Part shown: piece by piece, positions 1-9,322 of the stretch
Layout of the letters: every line of letters starts with the position of its first letter
Position numbering within the stretch: the stretch's first letter is position 1
DNA from: CAWEHU01 sp963808965
Lineage (GTDB): Bacteria; Pseudomonadota; Alphaproteobacteria; Acetobacterales; Acetobacteraceae
Assembly (NCBI GenBank): GCA_963808965.1
Contig: CAWEHU010000019.1
Span: 1-64,000 of the forward strand
Direction: 5' to 3'
Length of the DNA stretch: 64,000 nucleotides
Notes under the pieces: generated by a model
Told to the model about the DNA's origin: nothing
Seen by the model: only the letters and a program-made list of their open reading frames with translations
Database searches by the model: none
Made by a program: the position numbers and the translations under genes

Positions 1-2
1 AC

Positions 3-278
3 GGACTCGCGCCTGCCGGCTTCCGTGTGGTCGGGATCGAGGTGTTGCGCACGCGATCTCGGCTGGCTCAGGCGGCAGTGCCGGGTCGGGCGCTGTGGGA
101 CCTCTGTGTGCAACCCTTGCTGGCCGTCAGGGGCCAGAAAGGCAATTCGGTCATCGCAGCGCCAGCAGCTTCGCGTCATCCGTCACGACGAACACCGTGC
201 CGCCCGCGACCACCGGGCCGAGCGAGGCGGCGCCGGACAATTTCTGCCTGCCGAGGATGGCGCCGGTATAAGGGCTGA
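3..278 (+). CDS. Possible C-terminal end of a gene entering from the left edge, unassigned
   Basis: An open frame enters from the window edge and reads on the + strand with a GC-rich coding-like composition up to about position 150. A segment with the pattern GFRVVGIEVLRTRSRLAQ followed by GRALWDLCVQPLLAVRG looks like the tail of a SAM-dependent methyltransferase. This is an impression from residue pattern only, since the catalytic part lies outside the window. The frame then runs on over the 3' end of bamB on the other strand until a stop at 276-278. A convergent overlap of about 125 bases is unlikely, so the true stop was probably near 150 and may have been lost to an indel. It could also be a chance open frame. 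Confidence 0.25.
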   Translation, partial: GLAPAGFRVVGIEVLRTRSRLAQAAVPGRALWDLCVQPLLAVRGQKGNSVIAAPAASRHPSRRTPCRPRPPGRARRRRTISACRGWRRYKG

Positions 279-1506
279 CCGCCAACGCCTCCTCGCTGGT
301 GCCGGCCACCACCAGCCGGTCCCCGACCAGGATGGGACCAAACCAGAAGATCGGGCCCTCTTGCGCCTCCTCATCTTCCCAGCGCGGGAGATCCGTCACC
401 CAGGCGATTCGGCCATCTAGCCGGTTCACCGCACCCAGTTGCTGGTCCGAGGAAACGAGGAAGATCCATTCCCCCGCCACCCACGGGCTATCCTCCCCGG
501 AGATCTCGCGCTCCCACAGCCGGCGGCCGGAGCGGGCGTCGTTCGCCAGCAGAAGCCCGCCCAATCCGATCGCGTAGACCCGGCCTTCCATCATGACCGG
601 GAGGCCACGAATCGCGGACAGGTCGGCGACGCTGTTGAGGCCGCGCGCCGCAGCGAGGCTTTCCGTCCAGGCGACGCCACCCGTCTCGGCGCGCAGGGCG
701 GCGAGCTCGCCGGAGCCGAACCCGGCCACGACCAGGCCGTCCGCATAAGCCGGCGCGGGTTGGCCGAGCATGCTCGTCGATGAGGTGGCGGCCTGATGGG
801 TCCAGAGTTGGCGACCGTCATCGGCGGCGAGCGCAAGCAGCTTGTCCACGATGGTCGTGACGAACAGCCGGCCATCCGCGATCGTCGGCGACGAACGGGC
901 CGGGGTGCCGATATCCCGGCGCCAGCGCGTCGCGCCCGTGGCGGCGTCGAGCGCTACCAGTTCGGCCAGCCCGTTCACCGCGTAGAGCGTGCCTTCGTTC
1001 AGCGCCATGCCGCCGCCGACATTGGTACTGTCGTCGTCCTCGGTCGTCGTATCGACGCGCCAACGGCGGGAGCCGTTGCGCAGGTCGAAGGCCGAGACGA
1101 CCGCGTCCGAGTCCATCGTATAGATCACGCCGTCGGCGATCACCGGGGCGGCCAGGATCTTGCGCCGGTAGCCTCCGCCCGAGCCGATATTGGCGCGCCA
1201 GGCTTCTCGGAGTTGGTCGTTCGCCGCCAGATGGCCCATCAGGTGCGCGGGGTTGCCTCCGGCCTGGGGCCAGGCTGTGTTCTCGACCGGCGCCGGGAGC
1301 ACGATTTTCCGCCCGCTCGCGGCCTCGTCCACCTGCATCCCGCGCTTCGCCGTGAGGATCGATTCGCGTTTGCCGGGCAGCGGCGTCTTGTTCTCGCCGA
1401 ACCAATTATTCCACAGGCCGCATCCGGCGAGCCCGAGCGGGAGACCGAGCGCCGCACGCCGGCCGAGCGCCAACCCGCGGGCGCGCCCGCTTTCCTTCAT
1501 TGCCAT
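151..1506 (-). CDS. bamB: Outer-membrane assembly lipoprotein BamB (PQQ-type beta-propeller)
   Basis: The 451-residue product is the BamB lipoprotein that helps the BamA complex insert beta-barrel proteins into the outer membrane. The N-terminus has a basic stretch, a hydrophobic stretch and a lipobox LGLAGC with the lipidated cysteine at residue 29. The rest carries repeated PQQ-like propeller blades, for example DLRNGSRRWRVD, DAATGATRWRRD, RAETGGVAWTES and DARSGRRLWERE. The N-terminal tail after the Cys is longer and more charged than in E. coli BamB, as is common in alphaproteobacteria. It lies four bases downstream of the TPR membrane-protein gene, the order usually found before der. That gene would lie beyond the left edge but is not seen. 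No break is seen in the frame. Confidence 0.93.
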   Translation of the reverse strand: MAMKESGRARGLALGRRAALGLPLGLAGCGLWNNWFGENKTPLPGKRESILTAKRGMQVDEAASGRKIVLPAPVENTAWPQAGGNPAHLMGHLAANDQLREAWRANIGSGGGYRRKILAAPVIADGVIYTMDSDAVVSAFDLRNGSRRWRVDTTTEDDDSTNVGGGMALNEGTLYAVNGLAELVALDAATGATRWRRDIGTPARSSPTIADGRLFVTTIVDKLLALAADDGRQLWTHQAATSSTSMLGQPAPAYADGLVVAGFGSGELAALRAETGGVAWTESLAAARGLNSVADLSAIRGLPVMMEGRVYAIGLGGLLLANDARSGRRLWEREISGEDSPWVAGEWIFLVSSDQQLGAVNRLDGRIAWVTDLPRWEDEEAQEGPIFWFGPILVGDRLVVAGTSEEALAVSPYTGAILGRQKLSGAASLGPVVAGGTVFVVTDDAKLLALR

Positions 1507-1510
1507 GCCG

Positions 1511-2173
1511 CTACCCGCCCAGTCGGTCCAGCAGACCCTTCGCGCGGGAGCGGATGCCCTCCGGCGTGGTCACGTCGGCGGCCAGACGTTGCAGCGTCGC
1601 CCTCGCCTCGTCCCGCTTGCCTTGCCGCATGTAGAGCAGCGCCTGCGCCTCATAGGCCAGGGGGTGCCATGGATTCTCGGGCGATGCGAGCGGTTTCAGG
1701 CGAGCTTCCACCAACGAAGGGTCGCCTGTGTCCAGGAGGTGATCCACCCACATGAGGCTCGCGAGATCGCGGAGGAGCGGATCGGCCGCGCTGTCCCCGG
1801 CCACCTCGTCCCACAGCGCCGCGGCGCCCCGTACATCGCCGCCATCGGCTTTCAGGGCAGCCGCCTGAAAGCGCGCCAACGTGCGATAGCCCTCCGGCCC
1901 GTTAGCGGCGATCTTCTCGAACGCGGCTATGGCCTCTGGCCGATTGGTCGCGCGGGCCGGCCCGGCCGTATCCGCCATGCGCATGGCGTTCAGATATGCC
2001 GCGGCGACCTCGACATCGCGCTTATGCTGCCACCAATTCCAAACCTGCCAGCCCGCCGCCGCGCCGACGATGAGAAGCGCGATTGCGATGATGACCCCGG
2101 CGTAGCGCCTGAGCAGAGCCTGAGCCCGATCTGCGCGGAGTTCTTCATCGACTTCGTCGAAGATATCGACCAC
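1511..2173 (-). CDS. Tetratricopeptide-repeat inner-membrane protein (TPR_21/YfgM-like)
   Basis: This 220-residue protein has a short cytoplasmic N-terminus (VDIFDEVDEELRADRAQ), one transmembrane segment at about residues 25-45, and a periplasmic alpha-helical TPR region. The start motif and the layout match the YfgM/TPR_21 family, which sits next to bamB in many proteobacteria and acts as a periplasmic chaperone-trafficking partner of the Sec translocon. The last repeats (LAYEAQALLYMRQGKRDEAR) are typical TPR helices. It is the first gene of a two-gene unit with bamB, with an intergenic gap of four bases. Family assignment is from architecture and neighbourhood; the exact role here is inferred. 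Confidence 0.85.
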   Translation of the reverse strand: MVDIFDEVDEELRADRAQALLRRYAGVIIAIALLIVGAAAGWQVWNWWQHKRDVEVAAAYLNAMRMADTAGPARATNRPEAIAAFEKIAANGPEGYRTLARFQAAALKADGGDVRGAAALWDEVAGDSAADPLLRDLASLMWVDHLLDTGDPSLVEARLKPLASPENPWHPLAYEAQALLYMRQGKRDEARATLQRLAADVTTPEGIRSRAKGLLDRLGG

Positions 2174-2307
2174 GTCACCTCGCTAAGCCTTGCCGGAAAA
2201 GCCCGTTCCCCCGGCGCGCCGGACCATAGCGGCGAGGGCCACGCCGGGCAAACCGCCCGGAGCCGCCGGCCGCGAACCTTCCGTTTACCTATCCGGCATA
2301 CAACGCG

Positions 2308-2691
2308 ATGATGCGATGGAGTCCGTTCCTGCTCGCGCTCCCACTGGCCGGGTGCGACGGCGTACCCTGGACGGCGCCGTCGGGGGCCTTCCTGGCGCTG
2401 AACGCCGCTGCGATTCCCGTGATCCACCGGGACATCTTCGATGCGGCGTGGTCGGCGATCACCGGGCGGGATTGCTCGATCGTGCGGCTAGACCGGAACC
2501 AGACCTACTGCCGCCCAGTGGAGCCGCCGCCCGAGCCGCCGCCCTACTGCACGCGCAGCCTCGGCACCGTCGACTGCTGGCGCGACCCGGCCTCGCTGCC
2601 TTTCCCCCCGCCCCCCGAGGTCGCTGATGGCCCGCGCACGCTGACCCCGGCGCAGGAGGCCGACCGGACCCGCCGCTGGCCGCCGCTCTGA
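2308..2691 (+). CDS. Small proline-rich lipoprotein of unknown function
   Basis: The 127-residue product starts with a short signal peptide and a lipobox LPLAGC, predicting a lipidated cysteine at residue 16 (or 15 if the second ATG is used). After it come four cysteines in two clusters (GRDCSIV, QTYCRP, PYCTRS, VDCWRD) that could form disulphides in the periplasm. A proline-rich C-terminal half follows (PVEPPPEPPPY, LPFPPPPEV). I do not recognise a named family. It is transcribed divergently from the TPR-bamB unit and converges on the hydroxybutyryl-CoA dehydrogenase gene, so it is probably monocistronic. The signal peptide and coding-like composition make a real gene likely. Confidence 0.65.
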   Translation: MMRWSPFLLALPLAGCDGVPWTAPSGAFLALNAAAIPVIHRDIFDAAWSAITGRDCSIVRLDRNQTYCRPVEPPPEPPPYCTRSLGTVDCWRDPASLPFPPPPEVADGPRTLTPAQEADRTRRWPPL

Positions 2692-2757
2692 AGTAGCAGA
2701 GACCGGCATTCGCGGCCCGGCATTCACCGTCAGTCTACGGGCGATGGAGCCGGTCAG

Positions 2758-3645
2758 TCAGCGGGTCGGAATCGGCGTATTCTGCGAATAGTCGTAGAAA
2801 CCGCGGCCCGCTTTTCGGCCCAGCCAACCGGCCTCGACATACTTCACCAGCAGCGGACAGGGACGATACTTGCTGTCCGACATGCCTTGATAGAGCACCT
2901 GCATGATGGAGAGGCAGGTGTCGAGCCCGATGAAATCGCCCAGCTCGAGCGGTCCCATCGGGTGGTTGGCGCCGAGCTTCATGCAGGTATCGATCGCCGC
3001 GACCGAGCCGACGCCTTCATAGAGTGCGTACGCCGCCTCGTTGATCATCGGAACCAGGATGCGGTTGATGATGAACGCAGGAAAATCCTCCGCCACGGCG
3101 GTCGTCTTGCCGAGCCGCGTCGCGAGCGACTGCACGGCCTCGAAGGTCGGCTCGTCGGTGGCGATGCCGCGAATGATCTCGACGAGCTTCATCACCGGCA
3201 CCGGATTCATGAAGTGCATGCCGATGAACTTTTCCGGCCGGTCGGTTCCGGCGGCCAGGCGAGTGATCGGAATTGACGAGGTATTCGACGCGAGAATGCA
3301 TGACGGCTTCAAATGCGGCGTCAGCGCCGCGAATATCGTCTCCTTCACGGCCTCCTTCTCGGTCGCGGCCTCGACGACGAGGTCGCAATCCGCGAACGCC
3401 GCGTAGTCGGTCGCGGTTCGGATACGAGCGACCGCGGCGCTCTTCTGCTCGGCACTGAGCGCACCGCGCTGCGCCTGGCGTTCCAGGTTGCGCGAGATCG
3501 TCGCCATCGCCTTGTCGAGCGCGTCCTGCTGCACGTCAAGGAGCACAACGGACAGGCCGGTCAGCGCGCAGACATGGGCGATGCCGTTGCCCATCTGGCC
3601 GGCGCCGACCACGCCGACGGTGGCGATCTCCGTATTGTCCGCCAT
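2758..3645 (-). CDS. 3-hydroxybutyryl-CoA dehydrogenase
   Basis: The 295-residue product is an NAD(P)-dependent 3-hydroxyacyl-CoA dehydrogenase of the short, stand-alone type. It interconverts 3-hydroxybutyryl-CoA and acetoacetyl-CoA in short-chain fatty acid and polyhydroxybutyrate-linked metabolism. The N-terminal Rossmann fold has GAGQMGNGIAH at residues 15-25. The catalytic histidine lies in the IGMHFMNPVPVMKLVE motif, and the C-terminal domain has NHPMGPLELGDFIGLD and a GRKAGRGFYDY ending. The start ATG directly abuts the stop codon of etfA, so the two are clearly co-transcribed. Pairing with electron-transfer flavoprotein suggests beta-oxidation-type acyl-CoA turnover. No frame damage is seen. 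Confidence 0.95.
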   Translation of the reverse strand: MADNTEIATVGVVGAGQMGNGIAHVCALTGLSVVLLDVQQDALDKAMATISRNLERQAQRGALSAEQKSAAVARIRTATDYAAFADCDLVVEAATEKEAVKETIFAALTPHLKPSCILASNTSSIPITRLAAGTDRPEKFIGMHFMNPVPVMKLVEIIRGIATDEPTFEAVQSLATRLGKTTAVAEDFPAFIINRILVPMINEAAYALYEGVGSVAAIDTCMKLGANHPMGPLELGDFIGLDTCLSIMQVLYQGMSDSKYRPCPLLVKYVEAGWLGRKAGRGFYDYSQNTPIPTR

Positions 3646-4582
3646 TCAGGAACGCTCCAGTTCCGCCTTCAGCTCCGGGAGGGCCGTGAACAGATCCTGC
3701 ACCAGCCCGTAATCGGCGACCTGGAAGATCGGCGCTTCCTCGTCCTTGTTGATCGCGACGATCACCTTGCTGTCCTTCATGCCGGCAAGATGCTGGATCG
3801 CACCGGAGATGCCGACCGCGATGTAGAGATCGGGCGCGACGATCTTGCCGGTCTGCCCCACCTGGTAGTCGTTGGGGACGAAACCAGCGTCCACCGCCGC
3901 GCGAGACGCGCCCACCGCCGCGCCCAGCTTGTCGGCGATCGGCTCGATGAGGCTGAAATTCTCGCCGCTGCCCATGCCGCGCCCGCCGGAGATCACCACC
4001 CGCGCGGCCGTCAGCTCCGGCCGCTCGCTCTTGGACAGTTCGGCGCCAGACGAAGCGTGAGATGGAAGGAGTGTCGGCCGCAGGCACGTCCTCGATCGAC
4101 GCCGACCCGCCTTCCGGCGGTACCGGGTCGAAGCTCGCGGCCCGCACCGTTATCACCTTGATCTTGTCCGACGACTTCACCGTCGCGAGCGCATTCCCGG
4201 CGTAGATCGGGCGGACGAACGTGTCCGCGTCCACGATTTCCGCGACGTCGCTGATCGGCTGCACGTCGAGCAGCGCGGCGACGCGCGGCATGACGTTCTT
4301 CCCTGTCGCCGTGCCGGCCGCAAGCAAGTGGCTGTGATGCGACGCCAGGCCGGCCAGCAGCGCGGCGAGCGGTTCCGCGAGCGGGTGTTCGTAGGCGGGG
4401 TTGTCCGCCTTGTGCACCTTCGTGACCCCAGGCAGCTTCGCGGCGGCTTGCGCTGCGGCGTCGATGCCGGAGCCGACCACCAGCACGTGGACTTCGCCCA
4501 GTTTCTGCGCCGCCGCGACCGCGCTCCGCGAGGGCTGCTTGATGCCGTGCAAGTCGTGATCGAGCAGGACGAGTGCGGTCAT
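3646..4582 (-). CDS. etfA: Electron transfer flavoprotein alpha subunit, frameshifted
   Basis: EtfA pairs with EtfB to carry electrons from acyl-CoA dehydrogenases to ETF-ubiquinone oxidoreductase. The N-terminal part (MTALVLLDHDLHGIKQ onward, domain I) reads in one frame to about 4055. The C-terminal FAD domain reads in another, with GGRGMGSGENF and the FAD-binding run GQTGKIVAPDLYIAVGISGA, and ends at 3646. At the break the sequence has seven bases where six would restore a continuous protein reading ADTPS to HASSGAELSKSERPEL. One spurious base at about 4055-4062 therefore explains it. Restored length is about 311 residues, normal for the family. The start lies one base after the etfB stop and the stop abuts the dehydrogenase start. 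Confidence 0.93.
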
Positions 4583-4583
4583 G

Positions 4584-5333
4584 TCAGATCACCTTCGCTT
4601 CGGTCTTCAGCTTCGCGACCAATTCGGCGACGGAACCGACCTTTACCCCGGCCTTGCGCTTCGGCGGCTCGGAGACCTTCACGAGCGTCAAGCGCGGCGC
4701 GGGATCAACGCCGAGATCCGCGGGCTTGAGATTCTGGATCGGCTTCTTGCGGGCCTTCATGATGTTCGGCAGCGAGGCGTAACGCGGTTCGTTGAGGCGC
4801 AGATCGGTGGTGATGATGGCCGGAAGATTGAGCGCTACCGTCTCGAGTCCGCCATCCACCTCGCGCGTCACGGTCGCCGTGTCGCCGGCGATCTCCAGCT
4901 TGCTCGCGAATGTGCCCTGTGGCCAGCCGAGCAGGGCCGCGAGCATCTGCCCGGTCGCGTTCATGTCGTCGTCGATCGCCTGCTTGCCCATGATGATGAG
5001 CCCCGGCTGTTCCTTGTCGGCGATCGCCTTCAGCAGCTTCGCGACGGCGAGCGGCTGCAACTCCACGTCCGTCTGTACCAAGATGCCGCGATCGGCGCCC
5101 ATCGCGAGGGCCGTGCGGATGGTCTCGGCGCATTGCGCGACGCCCATCGAGATTGCCACGATCTCGGTCGCGACGCCTTTTTCCTTCAGCCGGACGGCTT
5201 CCTCGACCGCGATCTCGTCGAACGGGTTCATCGACATCTTCACGCCGGCGGTCTCGACACCGGTGCCGTCCGCGCGCACACGGACCTTCACGTTATAGTC
5301 AACGACCCGCTTGACGGGAACGAGGAGCTTCAT
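4584..5333 (-). CDS. etfB: Electron transfer flavoprotein beta subunit
   Basis: This 249-residue protein is the AMP-binding beta subunit of the heterodimeric electron transfer flavoprotein. It begins MKLLVPVKRVVDYNVKVRV and has the family patterns MSMNPFDEIAVEEAVRLKE, TALAMGADRGI and KQAIDDDMNATGQMLA, then the C-terminal recognition-loop region VNLRLNEPRYASLPNI-like (here DLRLNEPRYASLPNI). The length is standard and the frame is intact. It is the first gene of the etfB-etfA-dehydrogenase operon. The 146 bases upstream of it, before the 68-residue membrane protein gene, show no clear element. Confidence 0.96.
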   Translation of the reverse strand: MKLLVPVKRVVDYNVKVRVRADGTGVETAGVKMSMNPFDEIAVEEAVRLKEKGVATEIVAISMGVAQCAETIRTALAMGADRGILVQTDVELQPLAVAKLLKAIADKEQPGLIIMGKQAIDDDMNATGQMLAALLGWPQGTFASKLEIAGDTATVTREVDGGLETVALNLPAIITTDLRLNEPRYASLPNIMKARKKPIQNLKPADLGVDPAPRLTLVKVSEPPKRKAGVKVGSVAELVAKLKTEAKVI

Positions 5334-5479
5334 CGGACACCGTGCCGTTTCCAGGAGTTCAGTTTCTTTTTGCGAAGGCTGTCGCCTGTCCGCCGAACTT
5401 CCCGCGCGAAGCTGACCGTGTCAACGCGCCCGGCACGCCACGCGGGGATCGTGCTTTCGCCCGCCAGTGATGCCAGCGA

Positions 5480-5686
5480 TCATGAGCGCAGCAGGCTCAA
5501 AAGCAAGGCGAACAGCAGCAAGGCGGCGGCCTGGAGGATAACGCGCCAGCGCATCAGCACGTTCGATCGGTGCGGGTCGCCACCGCCGCGTACCAGCCCA
5601 AAGAGGCCCGCGAACAGCACACCCAGAACACCCAACATGAGCAGGGCGATCAGAACCGTGAGGAAGGACTTCACGCCAGCCGACAT
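5480..5686 (-). CDS. Twin-transmembrane small protein (HIG1-like), 68 residues
   Basis: A small protein of 68 residues starts MSAGVKSFLTVLIALLM and has two hydrophobic helices. The first is at about residues 6-28, the second at about 49-66, joined by a short basic loop (GGGDPHRSNVLMRWRV). This is the layout of the twin transmembrane proteins that precede etfB or a cobalamin adenosyltransferase gene in many alphaproteobacteria. The ATG at 5686 was chosen because the longer upstream frame is low-complexity and overlaps the divergent channel gene. It reads in the same direction as etfB, about 150 bases upstream of it. The function is unknown. HIG1-type proteins are linked to respiratory complexes, which would fit the flavoprotein context but is only inference. 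Confidence 0.75.
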   Translation of the reverse strand: MSAGVKSFLTVLIALLMLGVLGVLFAGLFGLVRGGGDPHRSNVLMRWRVILQAAALLLFALLLSLLRS

Positions 5687-5789
5687 AGGCCGTTCCGTGC
5701 GGTTATGCACCTTTGCTGTCCAGGATTTCACCCAGGCGCAGCCTGCGGCGGTTGACCCCTGCGCGCGCTTTGTGGTCGGACCCAGGCCC

Positions 5790-8436
5790 ATGATCCGCTT
5801 TTTGATCCTGGGCCTGAGCTTGTGCCTGATCCTGGGCCTGGGTCCGATGACGGCGCGTGGCCAGACGCCCGCCGTGGCCCCGGCGCCGCCACCCGCGCCC
5901 CCGATCACGCCGTCGCAGGCTCAGCAGGCACTAGAGGTGCTCAGGGACGACAACAAGCGGGCCCAATTCATCGGCACGCTGGAAGCGATCGCCCGGTTGT
6001 CTTCTTCTCCCGGTTCTCCCGGCTCACCTGGTTCAGGCCAGTCCGCCACGGCTCCGCCCGCGGCCACTGTATCGCCGCCATCGCCGGTAGCGCCTGCGGC
6101 CGGCGCGATATCCCCGCCTTCACCTGTCGCTTCGCCTGCCGCGCCCGTTTCGCCTCCCTCGCCGGCCGGCCTCCCCAGCCCGCTCCTGCCCCCGCGGCCG
6201 CCCCCGCCCCCGTCGCGAGCCCGGCCGGCACGCCGGCGGCGGCTCCCGCTGCGGAACCGGAGAAGCCCGTCGTGCTGCCGCTGGCGCCGGACAGCGTTGG
6301 CGCCCAACTTCTGGTGGGAGCCTCCGACTTCCTCTCGCGTCTGTCGGCCGAGGCGATCACCACGGCCCGAACGGTGAAGAGCCTTCCCTCCCTCTGGGGC
6401 TGGCTCGTGGTGATGACGACCGAATCCCTGGCGAAGCGGACATTGCTGGATGCCGCGTGGCGGCTCGCGGCCGCGATGCTGCCGGCCCTGGGAGTGGAGT
6501 GGCTGGTCTGGCGCGCGCTCCGGCGACCCTGCGCCGCGCTCAACGCCTTGGTCCCGGCGGGCCGACGCCGGGGACCGCCGGGGACCCGACCCAATGGCAC
6601 GCCCGATGTGCCCCCGGAGGACGTGCCGCTGGACGAGGACGTGCCTCCGGAAGAGGTCGGGCTGGCGCGGGCCGAGGAGGGAGAGACCGAGCCTCCGCCC
6701 CGTAGGCGGATCTCGGCCTGGGGATTGCTGCGCCGCATGCCTCTCGTGCTGGCGCGGCTGATGCTCGAACTTCTGCCGATCGCCGCCTTCGCCCTCGTCG
6801 CTCACATCGTCGTCGGTTCCGGCTTAGGCGGGCTCCGGCTGATCCGGCTGGTGCTTCTGGCCGTCGTGGACGCCTACGTCATCTGCCGCATCGTTTTGAC
6901 CGTGGCGCGCCTGCTGTTTGCTCCCGCTTACCCTCGCCTCCGGCTCGTGCAAATTCAGGATGCGACCGCCGAGTAAGTGATGCGTCTGGGTTCGGCGGAT
7001 CGTGATCGTCGGCGTGTTCGGTTACGCCGCTGGCTGAAGCCGGATTGCTGCTCGGGATGACGCGCTCAGCGCATGACGCCCTGCTGAAGGGCATCGGCCT
7101 GGTGCTCCATCTCTTTGTCGCGATCATCATCCTGCAGAAGCGTCACGTCGTGGCTGGCTGGATTCGCGGCCCAGCCGATGCGAGCGGCACCATCGCCGCC
7201 CTGCGCCGCAGAACCGCCGCGATATGGCATTGGATCGCGCTATTCTATCTCGTCGCGCTTTGGCTGGTGTGGGCAGTCGAGATCCGGGAGGGCTTCTCCC
7301 GCCTGCTGCATTTCTTCATCGTCACGAGCTTGACCATCGTGATCGCGCGGGTCGCTCTCATCATCCTGCTCGGAACGCTGGACCGGAGCCTGCGCATCTC
7401 GCCCGAGGCGGCGGCGCGCTATCCCGGGCTCGAGCAACGTGCCCGCTATTACTACCCGATGTTGCGCGCGTGGTGACTGCCATCGTCGCCGCGCGTCACG
7501 TTCGTGGTCCTGCTCCAGTTCTGGGGCCTAAACACGCTCGGATGGCTGGCCGGAAGCACGCTCGGACGGCATCTGCTCTCCGCGCTCGCGGCCATCGCGT
7601 GTGACGCTTTTGGTCGCGCTGCTCGCTTGGGAGGGCGTCAACACGGCCATCCAGCGTCACCTCGCCAAGCTCGCGAAGGAGGCGCAGTTGGCCCGCTCCG
7701 CCCGACTGCGGACGTTGCTGCCGTTGTTGCGGACGACGCTGCTCATCACCATCCTGGTGATCGTCGTGCTGATGGTCTTGAGCGAGATCGGCGTGAACAC
7801 CGCACCGCTGCTGGCTGGCGCTGGTATCGTCGGTGTGGCGATCGGTTTCGGTTCGCAAAAGCTCGTGCAGGATCTCATCACCGGCATTTTCCTGCTGCTC
7901 GAGAACGCCATGCAGGTCGGCGACCAGGTCACGGTCTCGGGCCTTTCCGGCGTCGTCGAGAATCTCTCGGTCCGCACCATCCGGCTCCGCGCTTCCGACG
8001 GCTCCGTGCATATCATTCCCTTCAGCGCGGTCACCTCGGTCACGAACACCAATCGCGGCATCGGCAATGCCGCGGTCGAGGTGAAGGTGGCCTACGATGA
8101 AGACACCGACCGGGTGAGCGACGTGCTGAAGGAGATAGCGGCGGGGATGCGCAAGGAAGAGCCGTTCAAGAGCATGATGCTGAGCGACTTGCAGCTTTGG
8201 GGCGTGGACAAGGTCGATGCCACCTCCGCGACCCTCGCCGGACAGATCGTCTGCACCGATTCCGGGCGGTGGCCGGTGCAGCGCGAGTTCAATCGCCGCG
8301 TGAAGCGCCGCTTCCAGGAGTTGGGCATCCAGACCCCGACCCCGACACAGGCGCTGATCATCCGCAATCCGGATGGGAGGCGCTCGCGCACCCCGACGAT
8401 CTCGGCGCGTCAGCACGGGAGCATGGGCCGGCATGA
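5790..8436 (+). CDS. Large MscS-family mechanosensitive channel, multiply frameshifted
   Basis: The product is an MscS-type small-conductance mechanosensitive channel with an extended N-terminus, about 880 residues, resembling YbiO. It opens with a signal peptide (MIRFLILGLSLCLILGLG), then a Pro/Ala-rich periplasmic linker, several transmembrane helices, and the pore helix and cytoplasmic beta domain. The pore region is recognised by GVNTAPLLAGAG followed by IGFGSQKLVQDLITGIF, and the beta domain by QVGDQVTVSGLSGVVE. Coding continues through all three frames, with shifts at about 6170, 7000, 7470, 7493 and 7598. At 7470, adding one G restores RAVVTAIVA. The end is uncertain. One more shift near the end would give a stop overlapping the next ATG at 8433-8436. 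The breaks look like sequencing error, but decay cannot be excluded. Confidence 0.8.
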
Positions 8437-9152
8437 GCACGAACTTGACGGAACTGGCCGACGCCATTGCGCGCGAGGGATTCGCGCTCGTGCGCGGGAC
8501 CGACATGCGGGGCGTGATCGAGGCGCACGGAAGTCTCGCGGATTGGGCGGCTTTTGCCGCGAGCTGGGAAGATTTGGGCCTGGACACCTACATGGCGGAT
8601 GGCGGGCGTTACCGGAAGCGCCGGCACGCGGTCTTTTCCGCCAGCGCGGAGGATCGGGCGATCCGTCGCGCGCCGCATCAGCCGCATTACCAGAGCCGCG
8701 ACTACAACCCGCTGCACGGCGGCATCCAGCGTTGGTTCGAGGCGGTCTCGCCCGAGATCGGCGCGGGGCCGAGCATGACGGCGATCCTTGCGACCTGCCG
8801 CGAGTTGTTCGAGCGGCTGAGCCCCGTGCGAGCCTGGCACATCGAGGTGCATCAGTTCCGCATCGAGGCCCGCGCGGACGAACCCGGCCGCCCGACGCCG
8901 GAAGGCGTGCATCGCGACGGGGTGGATTACGTGCTCGTGCTGCTGATCGGCCGCCGCAACGTGCAGAGCGGGGTCACGAGCATCCGCACGCCGGACGGAC
9001 GCACGCTCGGCAGCTTCACCCTCGCCGACCCGATGGACGCCGCTCTGGTCGACGATCTCCGGGTAATGCACGGAGTCACGCCGGTTCAGCCGATCGACCC
9101 GTCCCAACCCGCGTCCCGTGACGTGCTGGTCGTGACCTTCCGGCACACCTGA
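8433..9152 (+). CDS. 2-oxoglutarate/Fe(II) dioxygenase, isoleucine-4-hydroxylase-like (PF10014 type)
   Basis: The 239-residue product looks like the 2OG-Fe dioxygenase family that includes Bacillus L-isoleucine 4-hydroxylase (IDO), which hydroxylates free aliphatic amino acids. The iron ligands are visible: His160 and Asp162 in EGVHRDGVDYVL, and the distal His213 in RVMHGVTPVQP. Upstream, QPHYQSRDYNPLHGGIQRWF matches the family's conserved substrate-side region. The start ATG at 8433 is placed from the first family-like residues (STNLTELADAIAREGFALVRG). It probably overlaps the stop of the channel gene by four bases, implying co-transcription. The substrate is unknown. Free amino acid hydroxylation is an inference from the family. 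Confidence 0.8.
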   Translation: MSTNLTELADAIAREGFALVRGTDMRGVIEAHGSLADWAAFAASWEDLGLDTYMADGGRYRKRRHAVFSASAEDRAIRRAPHQPHYQSRDYNPLHGGIQRWFEAVSPEIGAGPSMTAILATCRELFERLSPVRAWHIEVHQFRIEARADEPGRPTPEGVHRDGVDYVLVLLIGRRNVQSGVTSIRTPDGRTLGSFTLADPMDAALVDDLRVMHGVTPVQPIDPSQPASRDVLVVTFRHT

Positions 9153-9220
9153 TTCCGCCTTCCGATCATTTAGAACTTGTTTAGGTCAACTGGAAACACG
9201 TGACGCAAAATTCCGCTCAT

Positions 9221-9322
9221 CCCCGCGAAGGCGGGGAGCCAGCTCTCGCAAAAGAAAGGCTGACATTGTATGGCGGACGGGGTCCTGCTTTTACGGGCCT
9301 GGGTTCCCGCTTCCGCGGGAAC
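9221..9322. repeat. REP-like doublet: two palindromes facing each other
   Basis: Two short palindromes lie 66 bases apart in the gap after the dioxygenase gene. The first is CCCCGC-GAAG-GCGGGG (9221-9236), the second GTTCCCGC-TTCC-GCGGGAAC (9303-9322). The sequence just inside each is also related in inverted orientation: GGGAGCCAGCTCTCGCAAAAG-like on the left, and on the right the complement of GGGAACCCAGGCCCGTAAAAG-like. This makes a REPIN/BIME-type doublet of about 100 bases. Such elements are dispersed in bacterial genomes by RAYT-type transposases; none is encoded here. Confidence 0.6.

Noticed and set aside
4581..5780. Long + strand frame across etfB and the 68-residue protein
   Set aside because: Antisense to well-supported genes; only its last part, from 5790, is real (start of the MscS channel).
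5790..8436. MscS channel as several separate small genes
   Set aside because: The pieces continue each other's domain order through adjacent frames, and adding or removing single bases rejoins family-conserved sequence, so one gene is the better reading.
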